A DNA stretch of 64,000 nt, from positions 682,001-746,000 of the forward strand of contig NZ_CP151635.1 in NCBI RefSeq assembly GCF_038397735.1. The letters are read 5' to 3'. Shown piece by piece: positions 37,126 through 47,140 of this stretch. The notes beneath the pieces are model-generated. The model searched no databases and was not told the origin of the DNA. It saw only the letters and a list, made by a program, of their open reading frames with translations. The stretch's first letter is position 1; each line of letters opens with the position of its first letter. The stretch is from Microbacterium sp. LWH13-1.2 (GTDB taxonomy: Bacteria > Actinomycetota > Actinomycetes > Actinomycetales > Microbacteriaceae). The translations under genes and the position numbers were made by a program.

Positions 37126-37935
37126 ATGAGACGACAGCATCTCGTCGCCGTCGCCGGGGTCGGCGTCGCGGCGGTGGGGGTGGCCACCGGCATCCGGTTC
37201 GTGCTCGCCCATCAGGCGGCCATCGCACGTCGACGCATCGGCAAGCCGCTCGGTGAGAGGTCGATCGACGCCGACCGAGTCTGGCGTCCCTCTCTCGCCG
37301 GCGAGCCGATCGAGCTGCTCGTGCTCGGCGACTCGCTCGCGGCGGGGCTCGGCGCCGAGCGCCGCAAGCAGACGCTCGGCGGTCGCCTCGCCAAAGGCAT
37401 GGGGCGGCGCATGGGGCGGCCGGTGCACCTGCGCACTGCCGCGGTCGTCGGCTCGGAGTCGCCCGACCTCGCCGCCCAGCTCGCCGACCTCCCGGAAGGC
37501 TATGCGCCGCACGTCGCCGTGATCGTGGTGGGCGGGAACGACGTCACGCACCGGATCCCCGTCGCCGTCTCGACACAGCACCTGCGTGACGCGATCCTGC
37601 GTCTGCGTCGTCGTGGCGCTGAAGTCGTCGTCGGGACCTGCCCCGACCTCGGCGCGCTGCGCCCCGTGCCTCAGCCGCTGCGCTGTCTGGTCTCCAGCCT
37701 GTCGCGCAGGCTCGCGGAGGCGCAGACAGAGACCGCGCTCGCCGCAGGGGCGCGCCCTGTCGATCTCCGTCGCGCCGTCGGCCCGATGTTCTTCGACGAT
37801 CCGGATGCGATGTTCAGCATGGACCGCTTCCATCCGAGCGCTCTGGGGTACCGGCGCACGGCAGAGGCGCTCCTTCCGACCGTGTGCCTCGCCGCGGGGG
37901 CCGCGCTCAGCTCGCGTCGTCAGGCGCCGCGCTGA
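37126..37935 (+). CDS. SGNH/GDSL family hydrolase, membrane-anchored
   Basis: 269-aa esterase/lipase-like protein with a hydrophobic N-terminal segment (residues 5-25) acting as signal or anchor. Block I GDSLAAGLG carries the nucleophile Ser near 71; block III GGND; block V DRFHPSALGYRRTAE carries the Asp/His pair. Substrate unknown; envelope lipid or acetyl-ester hydrolysis are options. Its 3' end overlaps the convergent VOC gene by 29 bp. Confidence 0.9.
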   Translation: MRRQHLVAVAGVGVAAVGVATGIRFVLAHQAAIARRRIGKPLGERSIDADRVWRPSLAGEPIELLVLGDSLAAGLGAERRKQTLGGRLAKGMGRRMGRPVHLRTAAVVGSESPDLAAQLADLPEGYAPHVAVIVVGGNDVTHRIPVAVSTQHLRDAILRLRRRGAEVVVGTCPDLGALRPVPQPLRCLVSSLSRRLAEAQTETALAAGARPVDLRRAVGPMFFDDPDAMFSMDRFHPSALGYRRTAEALLPTVCLAAGAALSSRRQAPR

Positions 37936-38437
37936 ACGACGCCGCCCACTCGGCCACACGTCGAGCACTCTCCTCGTCCGACAGGTCTTCGACACGGGTC
38001 ATCACCGACCATCGGACGCCGAAGGGATCCCGGATGCTCGCGAACCGGTCTCCCGACACGAATGCCGACGGAGCCTCCCGCACGGTCGCCCCGGCGGCGA
38101 CAGCACGCTCGACGACAGCGTCGACGTCGGGGACGTACAGCCCCATCGAGTAGCAGTCGTCGTCGCCCGAGGGCGCGGGAACGAGATGGTATTCGGGGCT
38201 CGGCTCGCCCAGCTGCAGACGTCCGACACCGAAGTCGAGGTCGGCGTGGGCGACGACGCCCCCCAGCTCCGTGACATCGACGACGCGGGCGCCGAACACA
38301 TCGCTGTAGAAGTCGATCGCCTCGCGCGCCCCGGGGATCGCGAGGAAAGGGGTGAGCGAGGTCGCGCTGTGCGGACGTCCGTCCGTCGTGTGTGCGCCGG
38401 TCGCGCCGGTCGCTCCGCTCGTGTTCTCGGTGGTCAT
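37907..38437 (-). CDS. VOC (glyoxalase/bleomycin-resistance fold) protein
   Basis: 176-aa protein of the vicinal-oxygen-chelate superfamily. One full module of two repeats is visible: FLAIPGAREAIDFYSDVFGA opens it and SGDRFASIRDPFGVRWSVMTR closes it. It resembles PhnB-type members that bind small metabolites. ATG at 38437 is preceded by GGTGG; an ATG at 38464 would add MTAAAYGGD. The C-terminus EWAASFSAAPDDAS lies in the overlap with the hydrolase gene. Confidence 0.88.
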   Translation of the reverse strand: MTTENTSGATGATGAHTTDGRPHSATSLTPFLAIPGAREAIDFYSDVFGARVVDVTELGGVVAHADLDFGVGRLQLGEPSPEYHLVPAPSGDDDCYSMGLYVPDVDAVVERAVAAGATVREAPSAFVSGDRFASIRDPFGVRWSVMTRVEDLSDEESARRVAEWAASFSAAPDDAS

Positions 38438-38594
38438 ATCGCCACCGTACGCAGCGGCAGTCATCGTGCGCTTGAACATTCGCGACAGACTGCGAGTGCG
38501 GTTCGCGGGATCGATGTTCCCCCGCCGCGCGAATCCGACGACGAGTTCCGACCCCGCACCGGGACCCCGGACGTCTCGTCGTAGGGTCGAGGGC

Positions 38595-38828
38595 ATGGAT
38601 GTCGAATACCTCGGACCCACAGTGTCCGCGATGTGGCTGACCGTGGCGCTCCTTGCCGGCGGGTTCGCGCGCACCCGGAACCGTTCGGCGTTGGCGTGGT
38701 TCGTGCTGACGGTGTTCCTCGGCCCGATCGCAGCGTTCCTGCTCGTGGTGTGGCCCCCGGCTGACCCGATTCCGTCGCCATCTCCGCGCGGGGTCGACTC
38801 CTCACCGGCTCGTCCGAGCGACGAGTAG
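38595..38828 (+). CDS. Small two-helix membrane protein (77 aa)
   Basis: Starts MDVEYLGPTV with GAGGG just upstream. Two hydrophobic segments (about 10-25 and 32-52) are joined by a basic loop FARTRNRSALAW; the tail is Pro/Ser-rich. The pattern resembles small PLDc_N-like proteins. It ends 2 bp before the AraC-type regulator start, so they are likely co-transcribed. Function unknown. Confidence 0.7.
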   Translation: MDVEYLGPTVSAMWLTVALLAGGFARTRNRSALAWFVLTVFLGPIAAFLLVVWPPADPIPSPSPRGVDSSPARPSDE

Positions 38829-38830
38829 AC

Positions 38831-39634
38831 GTGAGCCGGACGCGTGGGGTGCTGTATCCGGCACGACTGCCGGAGTTCCATCGTCTGCCGCCCGAGGCCC
38901 ACGCTCGGGAGCTCGCCGTGTGGTTCTGGATTCCCGAGTGGGACATCGAGCCCGGCAGATCGTCGCGGCAGGACATCGTGGGCTATCCGGCGTTGAACCT
39001 CGTGGTCGAGCAGGGTGCGGTCACATTGTCGGGTGCGACGACCCGCGCATCGCATCGCGACCTCAGCGGTGCCGGGTGGGCGGTGGGCGCTCTGCTGCGG
39101 CCGGCCGCCGTCGCGACGCTCACCGATGACCCTGCGGCGCTCATCGACGCCGAGACGACCGTCGATGCGCCCGACCTGGCGGATGCGATCGGCGCCTCCA
39201 TGAGCACGGGCGACGGGCGCCGTGAGCGCGCCGTCGCAGTCTTCTCCGACTGGCTCGTGCGCCGGGTCGGGCCCGTCGATGATGCCGCGATGCGCGCGAA
39301 CGCGCTCGTCGACGTGCTCATGGGCGACGACACCGTGGACACGGTCGAAGAGGCGGCGATGCGTCTGGCCGTCTCGACCCGCACCCTGCAGCGCCTGTGC
39401 CACAGGCACGTGGGCGTCTCACCGGCGGCGATGATCCGCCGACGACGTCTTCAGGTGGCCGCCGAGCGGCTGCGCCTCGACCCAGGGCTCGAGTTGTCGG
39501 GCCTCGCAGCCGACCTGGGATACGCCGATCACGCGCACCTCACGCGTGATTTCCGCAGCATCCTCGGCATGGCCCCTCGCACGTACCGTGCAGGAGCGTC
39601 TGAGAAGTCGCCAGACGAGAGTGCGAAGATCTGA
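38831..39634 (+). CDS. AraC family transcriptional regulator
   Basis: 267 aa from a GTG. The C-terminal 100 residues hold two helix-turn-helix units: AAMRLAVSTRTLQRLCHRHV and LSGLAADLGYADHAHLTRDF, followed by SILGMAPRTYRAG. The N-terminal part resembles the DUF6597-type sensor often fused to AraC domains. Ligand and targets unknown; the convergent APC permease and the preceding small membrane protein are neighbours only. Ends 1 bp before the convergent permease stop. Confidence 0.9.
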   Translation: MSRTRGVLYPARLPEFHRLPPEAHARELAVWFWIPEWDIEPGRSSRQDIVGYPALNLVVEQGAVTLSGATTRASHRDLSGAGWAVGALLRPAAVATLTDDPAALIDAETTVDAPDLADAIGASMSTGDGRRERAVAVFSDWLVRRVGPVDDAAMRANALVDVLMGDDTVDTVEEAAMRLAVSTRTLQRLCHRHVGVSPAAMIRRRRLQVAAERLRLDPGLELSGLAADLGYADHAHLTRDFRSILGMAPRTYRAGASEKSPDESAKI

Positions 39635-40861
39635 TCACCGCGACAGTCTGAGGCGTGTCATCCGGTAGAGCACTCCGATGAGCACGACCACGGTTCCGAT
39701 CGCCGAGGCGACGACGGGCAGCGTGTTCACGAGCAGAAGGCAGCCCAGAGCTCCGATGACCTGCAACGTGCGGGGATAGCGACGAGCCGCCGCCTGCTGC
39801 CGGAACGCCGCGGCATTCGCGATGAGATAGTACAACAGCACCCCGAACGAGGAGAATCCGATCACGTCGCGAAGGTCGGCGACGAGCACGATGCCGACGA
39901 CGATGAGCGCGATCGCGATCTCTGCGCGACGTGGTACCTGCCAGCGCTCGTCGATCTTCGCGAGCAGCTGCGGCAGGTCCTGCTCCCGGGCCATGGCCAG
40001 GGTCGTGCGACCGATGCCGGTGAGCAGTGCGAGCAGAGCGCCCAGCGAGGCTGCCGCCGCTGCGACGCGGATGACCGGGGTGAGAGCCTGCCACCCGGTG
40101 GCCGTGGCGACATCGGCCAGCGGCGTCGTGCTCGTCGCCGCGTCGCCACCGAGGACGAGGATGACCGTGATCGCGACGAGCGTGTAGACGGCGACCGCAC
40201 CGCCCAGCGCGAGGGCGATGGCGCGGGGGATCGTCCTGGTCGGGTCGACGACCTCTTCGCCCATGGTCGCGATGCGCGCATACCCTGCGAACGCGAAGAA
40301 GAGCAGCCCCGCCCCCTGCAGCACGCCGTAGGCGCTGGCATCAGGGAGAGGGGCAGGGGATGCCGCACTCGATCCGCCGAGTCCGGTCACGACGACGAGG
40401 GCGAGCCCCAGCAGCGAGCACACCACGAGAATCCTGGTGACCAGAGCCGTGCGGGTCACTCCGAAGCAGTTGACGGCTGCGAGCGCGATTACCGCCGCCA
40501 CGGCCACCGGCACCTGCCAGCCCTCGGGTGCCGCGTACGCGGCGAAGGTCATGGCCATAGCCGCGCAGCTCGCGATCTTGCCGATCACGAAGCTCCAGCC
40601 GGCGACGAAGCCCCACCACGGACCGATCTCGGCTCTGGCGTACGCGTAGGTGCCGCCGGCGACGGGGTGAGCCGCGGCGAGCTGCGCCGACGCGGTGGCG
40701 TTGCAGTAGGCGACGATCGCGGCGATCGCCAGGGCGATCAGGATGCCGCTGCCGGCGACGCCGATCGCGGGAGCCCACACCGAGAACACGCCCGCGCCGA
40801 TCATCGAGCCGAGGCCGATGGCGACGGCGTCGCCGAGTCTCAGGCGGCGTGCGAGGGGCAT
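39635..40861 (-). CDS. APC family amino acid permease (YjeH-like)
   Basis: 408-aa transporter with about 12 helices. Conserved helix 1 VAIGLGSMIGAGVFSVWAP and the helix 6 region FFAFAGYARIATMGEEVVDP mark the APC family. The start MPLARRLRLGD at 40861 gives the standard short N-terminus; the longer open frame overlaps the DUF4442 gene on the same strand and is spurious. Substrate unknown, amino acid likely. Confidence 0.9.
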   Translation of the reverse strand: MPLARRLRLGDAVAIGLGSMIGAGVFSVWAPAIGVAGSGILIALAIAAIVAYCNATASAQLAAAHPVAGGTYAYARAEIGPWWGFVAGWSFVIGKIASCAAMAMTFAAYAAPEGWQVPVAVAAVIALAAVNCFGVTRTALVTRILVVCSLLGLALVVVTGLGGSSAASPAPLPDASAYGVLQGAGLLFFAFAGYARIATMGEEVVDPTRTIPRAIALALGGAVAVYTLVAITVILVLGGDAATSTTPLADVATATGWQALTPVIRVAAAAASLGALLALLTGIGRTTLAMAREQDLPQLLAKIDERWQVPRRAEIAIALIVVGIVLVADLRDVIGFSSFGVLLYYLIANAAAFRQQAAARRYPRTLQVIGALGCLLLVNTLPVVASAIGTVVVLIGVLYRMTRLRLSR

Positions 40862-40910
40862 TCCGTCATCGTCGCACGCCGGAGTGAACGACAGGTGTCG
40901 TCGTCCCGGA

Positions 40911-41381
40911 TCACTCTCGCGCCGCAGTGACGCGTTTCTTCTCACGGACGTAGACCTCGCGGCGCACCCTGGCGACCACATCGCCGTCGCGATCGGTGAT
41001 CTCGGTCTCGAACCACTCGAGTACTTTCGCCCCGCCATGGGCGCGTTCGCGGATCTCCGCGGCACGCTCCCTGCTGACCTCGAACTCGGCGGTGAGCACG
41101 CCGCGGCCGGGCTTGAGGAACTCGATCTCGCCGCGGGTGTCCCAGACCACGTAATCACGTCCGAGCTGGTGCATGACGAGCATGAAGAAATACGGATCGG
41201 TCATCGCCGACATCGAGCCGCCGAACGCCGTCTTGACGTAGTTGCGGGTGAAGACGTTCACATGAAGCTCGACGGTCGCGTGGGTCCAGTCCTCGCTGAA
41301 GCGGCGGATGCGGATGCCGCTGAAGAGATTCGGGATCCACAGGCTCATGCCCGTGGCGAGGCGGCGGGGAGTGATGCGCAT
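40911..41381 (-). CDS. DUF4442 hotdog-fold protein (thioesterase-like)
   Basis: 156 aa, predicted hotdog fold as in acyl-CoA thioesterases. Family blocks: NLFSGIRIRRFSEDW, HVNVFTRNYVKTAFGGSMSA and DYVVWDTRGEIEFLKPGRG. Enzymatic activity in DUF4442 is inferred from fold. It precedes the APC permease by 49 bp on the same strand. Divergent from the GntR operon with about 100 bp between starts. Confidence 0.88.
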   Translation of the reverse strand: MRITPRRLATGMSLWIPNLFSGIRIRRFSEDWTHATVELHVNVFTRNYVKTAFGGSMSAMTDPYFFMLVMHQLGRDYVVWDTRGEIEFLKPGRGVLTAEFEVSRERAAEIRERAHGGAKVLEWFETEITDRDGDVVARVRREVYVREKKRVTAARE

Positions 41382-41431
41382 GAGGTCAGTGTGGATGCTG
41401 CGGACAGGGAGACGAAGCTTGCTGGAGGGTT

Positions 41432-41459
41432 TCGACAGTTGTTATAGTTCTCCTATAAC
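41432..41459 (+). promoter_or_regulatory. Promoter with embedded GntR-type operator
   Basis: A -35 TCGACA (41432-41437) and a -10 TATAAC (41454-41459) are 16 bp apart. Between and over the -10 lies a perfect palindrome GTTATAG-TTCTC-CTATAAC (41441-41459). This layout, just before the GntR gene, suggests autorepression that blocks polymerase. A second, looser pair AGTTCT...AGAACT overlaps it downstream. Confidence 0.75.
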
Positions 41460-41479
41460 TAATAGAACTGAGGAGAACG

Positions 41480-41830
41480 ATGCTGATTCGAATCGACGCC
41501 GACAGTGCTCGGCCGCTCTTCGATCAGGTCGCGGCGTCCGTCAGGGCCGACGTCCTGACCGGGCGGCTCGGACCCGGCGATCGACTGCCGGCCGCGCGAG
41601 AGCTGGCAGACGCCCTCGAGATCAATCTGCACACGGTGCTCCGCGCCTACCAGCAGCTCAGGGATGAGGGCCTGATCGATCTGCGTCGCGGCAGGGGAGC
41701 GGTGGTCGCCGCCTCCGCCTCGCCTCTCGCGGAGCTCTCGCAGGACATCATCGCTCTCGTCGCCCGCGCCGCCTCGCTCGGCGTCTCTTCCACGACCCTG
41801 GCCGCCCTCATCAAGGAGACCGACGCATGA
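41480..41830 (+). CDS. GntR family regulator, short YtrA type
   Basis: 116 aa. N-terminal winged helix: PLFDQVAASVRADVLTGRLG, GDRLPAARELADALEINLHT and VLRAYQQLRDEGLIDLRRGRG. The C-terminal part is only about 40 residues, as in YtrA-type regulators that control linked membrane-protein operons. GAGGAGAACG precedes the ATG. It overlaps the next gene by 4 nt (ATGA). Likely repressor of its own operon through the palindrome at 41441-41459. Confidence 0.93.
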   Translation: MLIRIDADSARPLFDQVAASVRADVLTGRLGPGDRLPAARELADALEINLHTVLRAYQQLRDEGLIDLRRGRGAVVAASASPLAELSQDIIALVARAASLGVSSTTLAALIKETDA

Positions 41831-42846
41831 CCCCCGAGATCCGCAGAGCCCGCACCGCCTTCTGGTGGGTGGGGGTGATCGTCCCGCTGGTGCTGATCGC
41901 GCTCGCGAGCATCGTCGTACTCGCCTGGCTCCCCGATCTGCCGGAACCCGCAGCGATCCACTGGGGTCTCGACGGTGCCGACGGCTTCGGTCCGCGGTGG
42001 ACCCCTCTCGTCCTGCTGGTCGGTCTCGGCGGAGGCACCGTGCTGCTGTTCGCACTCATCGCGCTGCTCTCTCACCGACTCCCGAAGCGGGGCGCTGCCG
42101 CGCCGATCCCTCGGCCGCAGTGGTCCGCGACCGCGCGTCTGCTGGGAGCTGCGAGCCTCGGCATGGCGGGCATGATGTCGATGCTCGCGATCGCCTCGAC
42201 CGCCGCGCAGCGCGGTCTCGCCGACGCCGCGGATGCGGCTGACATCACGCCGTGGGTTGCGGTCTTCCTCCTGGTGATGGTCGGCCTCGGAGCAGCGGGG
42301 TGGTTCCTGCAGCCCGCGGTGCCGATCTCGACGGGGTCGTCGACTGCCACGGCGACTCCGCTGCCGCTGACCGATCACGAGCGCGCGGTGTGGATCAAGA
42401 CCGTGACGGTCGCCACCGCGGGTCAGATCGTGCTCGGCATCGGCGTCTTCGTCGTGATCGCGATGAGTGTGCTCCTGCTTGCGCAGGGCATCGCCGCGGG
42501 CTGGATCACGGCCGCGGTCGCCGTGGTGCTACTCGTGCTCGTCACGACCAGCCTCACCTTCCGCGTCCGCGCGAGCGCCGCGGGGCTGCGGGTGCGATCC
42601 GTCGCCGGCTGGCCGCGCGTGGAGATCCCCGCTGCGGAGATCGCGAGCACCCGTGCCGTGCAGGTCGACCCCTTCGCCGAGTTCGGCGGCTGGGGATATC
42701 GGTTCGGTGTGGACGGACGACGCGGAATCGTGCTCCGCAAAGGAGACGCGGTCGAGGTGACCCGCACGAACGGGCGGGTGTTCCTCGTCACGGTCGACGA
42801 CGCGGCCACTGCCGCCTCCGTCCTCGCAGCGGCCGCGCAGCGCTGA
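41827..42846 (+). CDS. DUF1648 domain membrane protein
   Basis: 339-aa integral membrane protein. The N-terminal DUF1648 region includes LPDLPEPAAIHWGLDGADGF between two hydrophobic helices. Further helices follow, then a soluble C-terminal domain of about 100 residues (SLTFRVRASAAGLRVRSVAG ...). DUF1648 proteins often accompany YtrA-type GntR regulators, as here (4-nt overlap). Role probably in envelope or antibiotic stress sensing; not established. Confidence 0.87.
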   Translation: MTPEIRRARTAFWWVGVIVPLVLIALASIVVLAWLPDLPEPAAIHWGLDGADGFGPRWTPLVLLVGLGGGTVLLFALIALLSHRLPKRGAAAPIPRPQWSATARLLGAASLGMAGMMSMLAIASTAAQRGLADAADAADITPWVAVFLLVMVGLGAAGWFLQPAVPISTGSSTATATPLPLTDHERAVWIKTVTVATAGQIVLGIGVFVVIAMSVLLLAQGIAAGWITAAVAVVLLVLVTTSLTFRVRASAAGLRVRSVAGWPRVEIPAAEIASTRAVQVDPFAEFGGWGYRFGVDGRRGIVLRKGDAVEVTRTNGRVFLVTVDDAATAASVLAAAAQR

Positions 42847-42893
42847 CCCGTCGCCGACCGCGCACTCAGAGCAATCGATCGAGGAGAACCATC

Positions 42894-43844
42894 ATGACCC
42901 GCATCCGCATCGCCGCCATCATCGCTTTCACCGTGCTCGCGTGCGGGCTCGCATGGCTCGTGGCCCTGCCGCTGTGGCTGGGCGACGGCCTGGCCGAGCC
43001 GAGTGCGGGAGTGCTGCTGCCGGTGATGATGTTCACGCCGGCGATCGCCGCGCTCGTGATCACGTTCACCATGCGCATCCCCGCCGCGGGTGAGAGGGTG
43101 CGCTTCCTCGGCCTGTGGCCGCTGCGCCCTGCCAAGCGCGTGGTCTGGCTCATGGTCGTCGGCTGGCTCGCCCCTCCGCTCCTCGTGGGTCTCAGCATCC
43201 TGCTCGCGGCAGCTCTCGGGTTCATCCGGCTCGATCCGACTTTCGCGGGGTTCGCGACCGAGATCGCGAACCTCCTGCCGGAGGGCACTCCGATGCCGCC
43301 GATCGAGCTGCTCGTGTTCTCGCAGATCGCCATGATCCCGCTCGGCGCCCTCGTCAACAGTGTGGTGGCGTTCGGCGAGGAGCTCGGGTGGCGCGGATGG
43401 CTGGTTCCCGCGCTTCGGCCGCTCGGCACCTGGCCGACGCTGCTCATCAGCGGGGCCATCTGGGGACTCTGGCACAGTCCGGTGATCCTGCTCGGCTACA
43501 ACTTCGGCCGCACGGACATCACCGGGGTGCTCTTCATGATCGGAGGGTGCGTCGCCTGGGGCATCCTGCTGGGTTGGCTGCGTCTGCGCTCCGCCTCGAT
43601 CTGGCCCGCGGTGCTCGCCCACGGAGCCCTGAACGCGGCCGGCGGGCTCGTGATCCTCTTCGCCGCATCGCAGCCGGACCTCGCGCTCGCCGGCCCTCTG
43701 GGCATCGCCGGATGGATCGTGGCGGCCGTCGCGATCGCGGCGCTCGCCCTGACCGGACAGTTCCGGGAGCAGCCCGAACTCGCGGGCGCGCCCGGTCGGC
43801 TGCTGTCCGCGCCCCGTGACGGCGGTGGCTCCGCCACCTCTTGA
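42894..43844 (+). CDS. CPBP family intramembrane glutamic endopeptidase
   Basis: 316-aa membrane protein of the CAAX protease / bacteriocin-processing (Abi) family. Motif 1 GEELGWRGWLVPAL carries the Glu pair; motif 2 GLWHSPVILLGYNFG and motif 3 VLAHGALNAAGG carry the histidines and Asn. Eight or so helices. GAGGAG lies upstream of the ATG at 42894, 47 bp after the DUF1648 gene, making a three-gene operon with the GntR regulator. Substrate unknown. Confidence 0.92.
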   Translation: MTRIRIAAIIAFTVLACGLAWLVALPLWLGDGLAEPSAGVLLPVMMFTPAIAALVITFTMRIPAAGERVRFLGLWPLRPAKRVVWLMVVGWLAPPLLVGLSILLAAALGFIRLDPTFAGFATEIANLLPEGTPMPPIELLVFSQIAMIPLGALVNSVVAFGEELGWRGWLVPALRPLGTWPTLLISGAIWGLWHSPVILLGYNFGRTDITGVLFMIGGCVAWGILLGWLRLRSASIWPAVLAHGALNAAGGLVILFAASQPDLALAGPLGIAGWIVAAVAIAALALTGQFREQPELAGAPGRLLSAPRDGGGSATS

Positions 43845-43875
43845 CGCTCCCGGTGCCGGGCGGTTTGCTGAGGGC

Positions 43876-44535
43876 ATGGATTCCACTCCCGCTGCCTGGT
43901 CCGACGCCGATGTCTACCTCTCCGAACTGCTCGTCGGAGACGACCCTGACCTGGAGAGGGCTCTCGCGGCCCAGCGCGACGCAGGGCTGCCTGCCATCGA
44001 GGTGGCGCCGGTCTCGGGCAAGCTGCTCAATCTGATCGCGCGCATCAGCGGCGCTCGCCGCGTGCTCGAGATCGGCACGCTCGGGGGATACTCGACGATC
44101 TGGCTCGCTCGGGCCGTGGGGTCGGAAGGCCGCGTCGTCACGGTCGAGGCCGAAGCCGGCAACGCCGCCGTCGCCCGTGCGAGCATCGATGCCGCCGGGG
44201 TCGGAGAGCGCGTGGACATCAGGATCGGCCGAGGTGCCGACGTGCTGCCCACGCTCGTCGGCGGCTTCGATCTGGTCTTCATCGACGCCGACAAGGAGTC
44301 GAACACGATCTACCTCGACTGGGCGGCGAAGCTGGGCCATCCTGGCACCGTGGTCATCCTCGACAACATCGGGCGCGAGGGCGAGATCGTCCGAGGCGAC
44401 TCCACGGACTCCAAGGTCGTCGGCACCAGGGAAGGACTGCAGATGCTGGGGGAGGACCCCCGCTTCGATGCCACCGCCCTGCAGACCGTGGGGGTCAAGG
44501 GGTGGGACGGCTTCGCGCTCGCCGTCGTGGTGTGA
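43876..44535 (+). CDS. Class I SAM-dependent O-methyltransferase (COMT/CCoAOMT type)
   Basis: 219 aa. SAM-binding motif VLEIGTLGGYSTIWLARAVG near residue 68; metal/acidic motif FDLVFIDADKESNTIYLDWA; VVILDNIGREG follows. This is methyltransferase family 3, usually acting on catechol-like hydroxyls. Substrate unknown. ATG at 43876 with GAGGG upstream. Lies 100 bp before eno. Confidence 0.92.
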   Translation: MDSTPAAWSDADVYLSELLVGDDPDLERALAAQRDAGLPAIEVAPVSGKLLNLIARISGARRVLEIGTLGGYSTIWLARAVGSEGRVVTVEAEAGNAAVARASIDAAGVGERVDIRIGRGADVLPTLVGGFDLVFIDADKESNTIYLDWAAKLGHPGTVVILDNIGREGEIVRGDSTDSKVVGTREGLQMLGEDPRFDATALQTVGVKGWDGFALAVVV

Positions 44536-44619
44536 GCCTCCGACGCGAGCCAGGGGCATGAGCCGCAGGCGGGCTAGACTGGGCGCGGATCGACGACGCT
44601 CCACACACCTTTTCTCTGA

Positions 44620-45915
<1,296 letters not shown>

Positions 45916-45968
45916 ATTCAGCTGAGACAGACACACGCCGCCTGAGCGGCACGTACGGAGGAGGAGCC

Positions 45969-46532
45969 GTGGCACGACGACCGGCTCCTCCTTCGGCGTC
46001 TCCGGGCTCCTCCCGCCAGGGCTCGGCCGCGAAGTCCGCCCCACGCAACGGCAGTTCCCGACCGCCGCGTGGTGCGGCGAGCAGGGGAGGCCAGGAGCGC
46101 CGGGTCGATGTGCGCGAATGGGCGTCCGGAATTCGACTCTCCGCCTTCTCGGTCATCATGCTGTCGCTCGTCGTCCTGGGCGCGTGGGTTCTCGTCCCCA
46201 CGCTCGGCACCTTCATCGACCAGCGTCAGAAGATCGCCGCTCTCGAGCAGTCGATAAAGGTCTCCGAAGACGAGATCACCGCGCTCGAGAAGGAGCGCGA
46301 GCGCTGGAACGATCCGGCTTACATCACCACCCAGGCGCGCGAGCGCCTCTACTACGTCAAGCCGGGCGAGGTCGTCTACCTGATCGACAACGACCTCGAC
46401 CCCGCGGCCCTTCCGCAGGAGCAGGGCCCTGTCAGCGACACGCTCGAAGAGACGCCGTCCGACTGGATGGCGCAGTTGCTGCGCACCCTGACCGCCGCCG
46501 GTCTGAGCGACACGGCCGTGGTCGCCCGCTGA
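45969..46532 (+). CDS. divIC: Septum formation initiator (FtsB/DivIC family)
   Basis: 187-aa bitopic division protein. Basic, Ser/Pro-rich cytoplasmic N-terminus (about 1-50), one membrane helix (about 58-80), then the coiled coil QRQKIAALEQSIKVSEDEIT and the family motif RWNDPAYITTQARERLYYVKPGE. GTG start with GGAGGAG upstream. It should bridge FtsQ and FtsL at the divisome. Located right after eno as in other actinobacteria. Confidence 0.93.
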   Translation: MARRPAPPSASPGSSRQGSAAKSAPRNGSSRPPRGAASRGGQERRVDVREWASGIRLSAFSVIMLSLVVLGAWVLVPTLGTFIDQRQKIAALEQSIKVSEDEITALEKERERWNDPAYITTQARERLYYVKPGEVVYLIDNDLDPAALPQEQGPVSDTLEETPSDWMAQLLRTLTAAGLSDTAVVAR

Positions 46533-46597
46533 ACGCTGGGGCTCGCGCCGCGGCTGCCTCCGAGCATCCTCCCCGGCGTCTCCCGTACGCTGGAGGA

Positions 46598-47140
46598 GTG
46601 ACCACGCCTCCCTTCCCCGCCCCCACGACCGCCGAGCTCGCCGTGGTGTCGTCCCAGTTGGGGCGCCAGGCGCGAGGCGTCGTCGGCATCGCGGCGCGTT
46701 GCGCATGCGGTAACCCCACGGTGGTCGCCACGACACCGCGGCTGCCCGACGGTACACCGTTCCCCACGTTCTACTACCTGACGCACCCGGCCGCGACCGC
46801 GGCGATGTCGACGCTCGAGGCGACCCAGGTCATGCCCGAGCTCGCCGCGCTGCTCGCCGACGATGAAGGCGTCGCGGCAGCGTACCTCGCCGCGCACCAG
46901 GCATACCTGAGCGACCGCGCGCAGTTCGGCGAGGTGAGCGAGATCGACGGGATCTCCGCCGGTGGCATGCCCACACGCGTGAAATGCCTCCATGCTCTCG
47001 CCGGCCACGCACTCGCCGCAGGTCGTGGCGTGAACCCGATCGGTGACCTGGCGCTCGAGCGCTCGAGCTGGTCTCCTGAGAAGTGCCGGTGCGATGATCC
47101 GGGTGCTGCCGTGCGCGACGCCGAGGCATCGTCGGCATGA
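46598..47140 (+). CDS. DUF501 domain protein
   Basis: 180 aa of the DUF501 family found beside eno/divIC in actinobacteria. Family blocks include QLGRQARGVVGIAARCACGNP, PFPTFYYLTHPAA and GISAGGMPTRVKCLHALAGH. Conserved cysteines (CACG, KCLH, KCRCDDP) suggest metal or redox binding; function unknown. GTG start with GGAGGA immediately upstream. It overlaps the S8 protease start by 4 nt (ATGA). Confidence 0.92.
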   Translation: MTTPPFPAPTTAELAVVSSQLGRQARGVVGIAARCACGNPTVVATTPRLPDGTPFPTFYYLTHPAATAAMSTLEATQVMPELAALLADDEGVAAAYLAAHQAYLSDRAQFGEVSEIDGISAGGMPTRVKCLHALAGHALAAGRGVNPIGDLALERSSWSPEKCRCDDPGAAVRDAEASSA

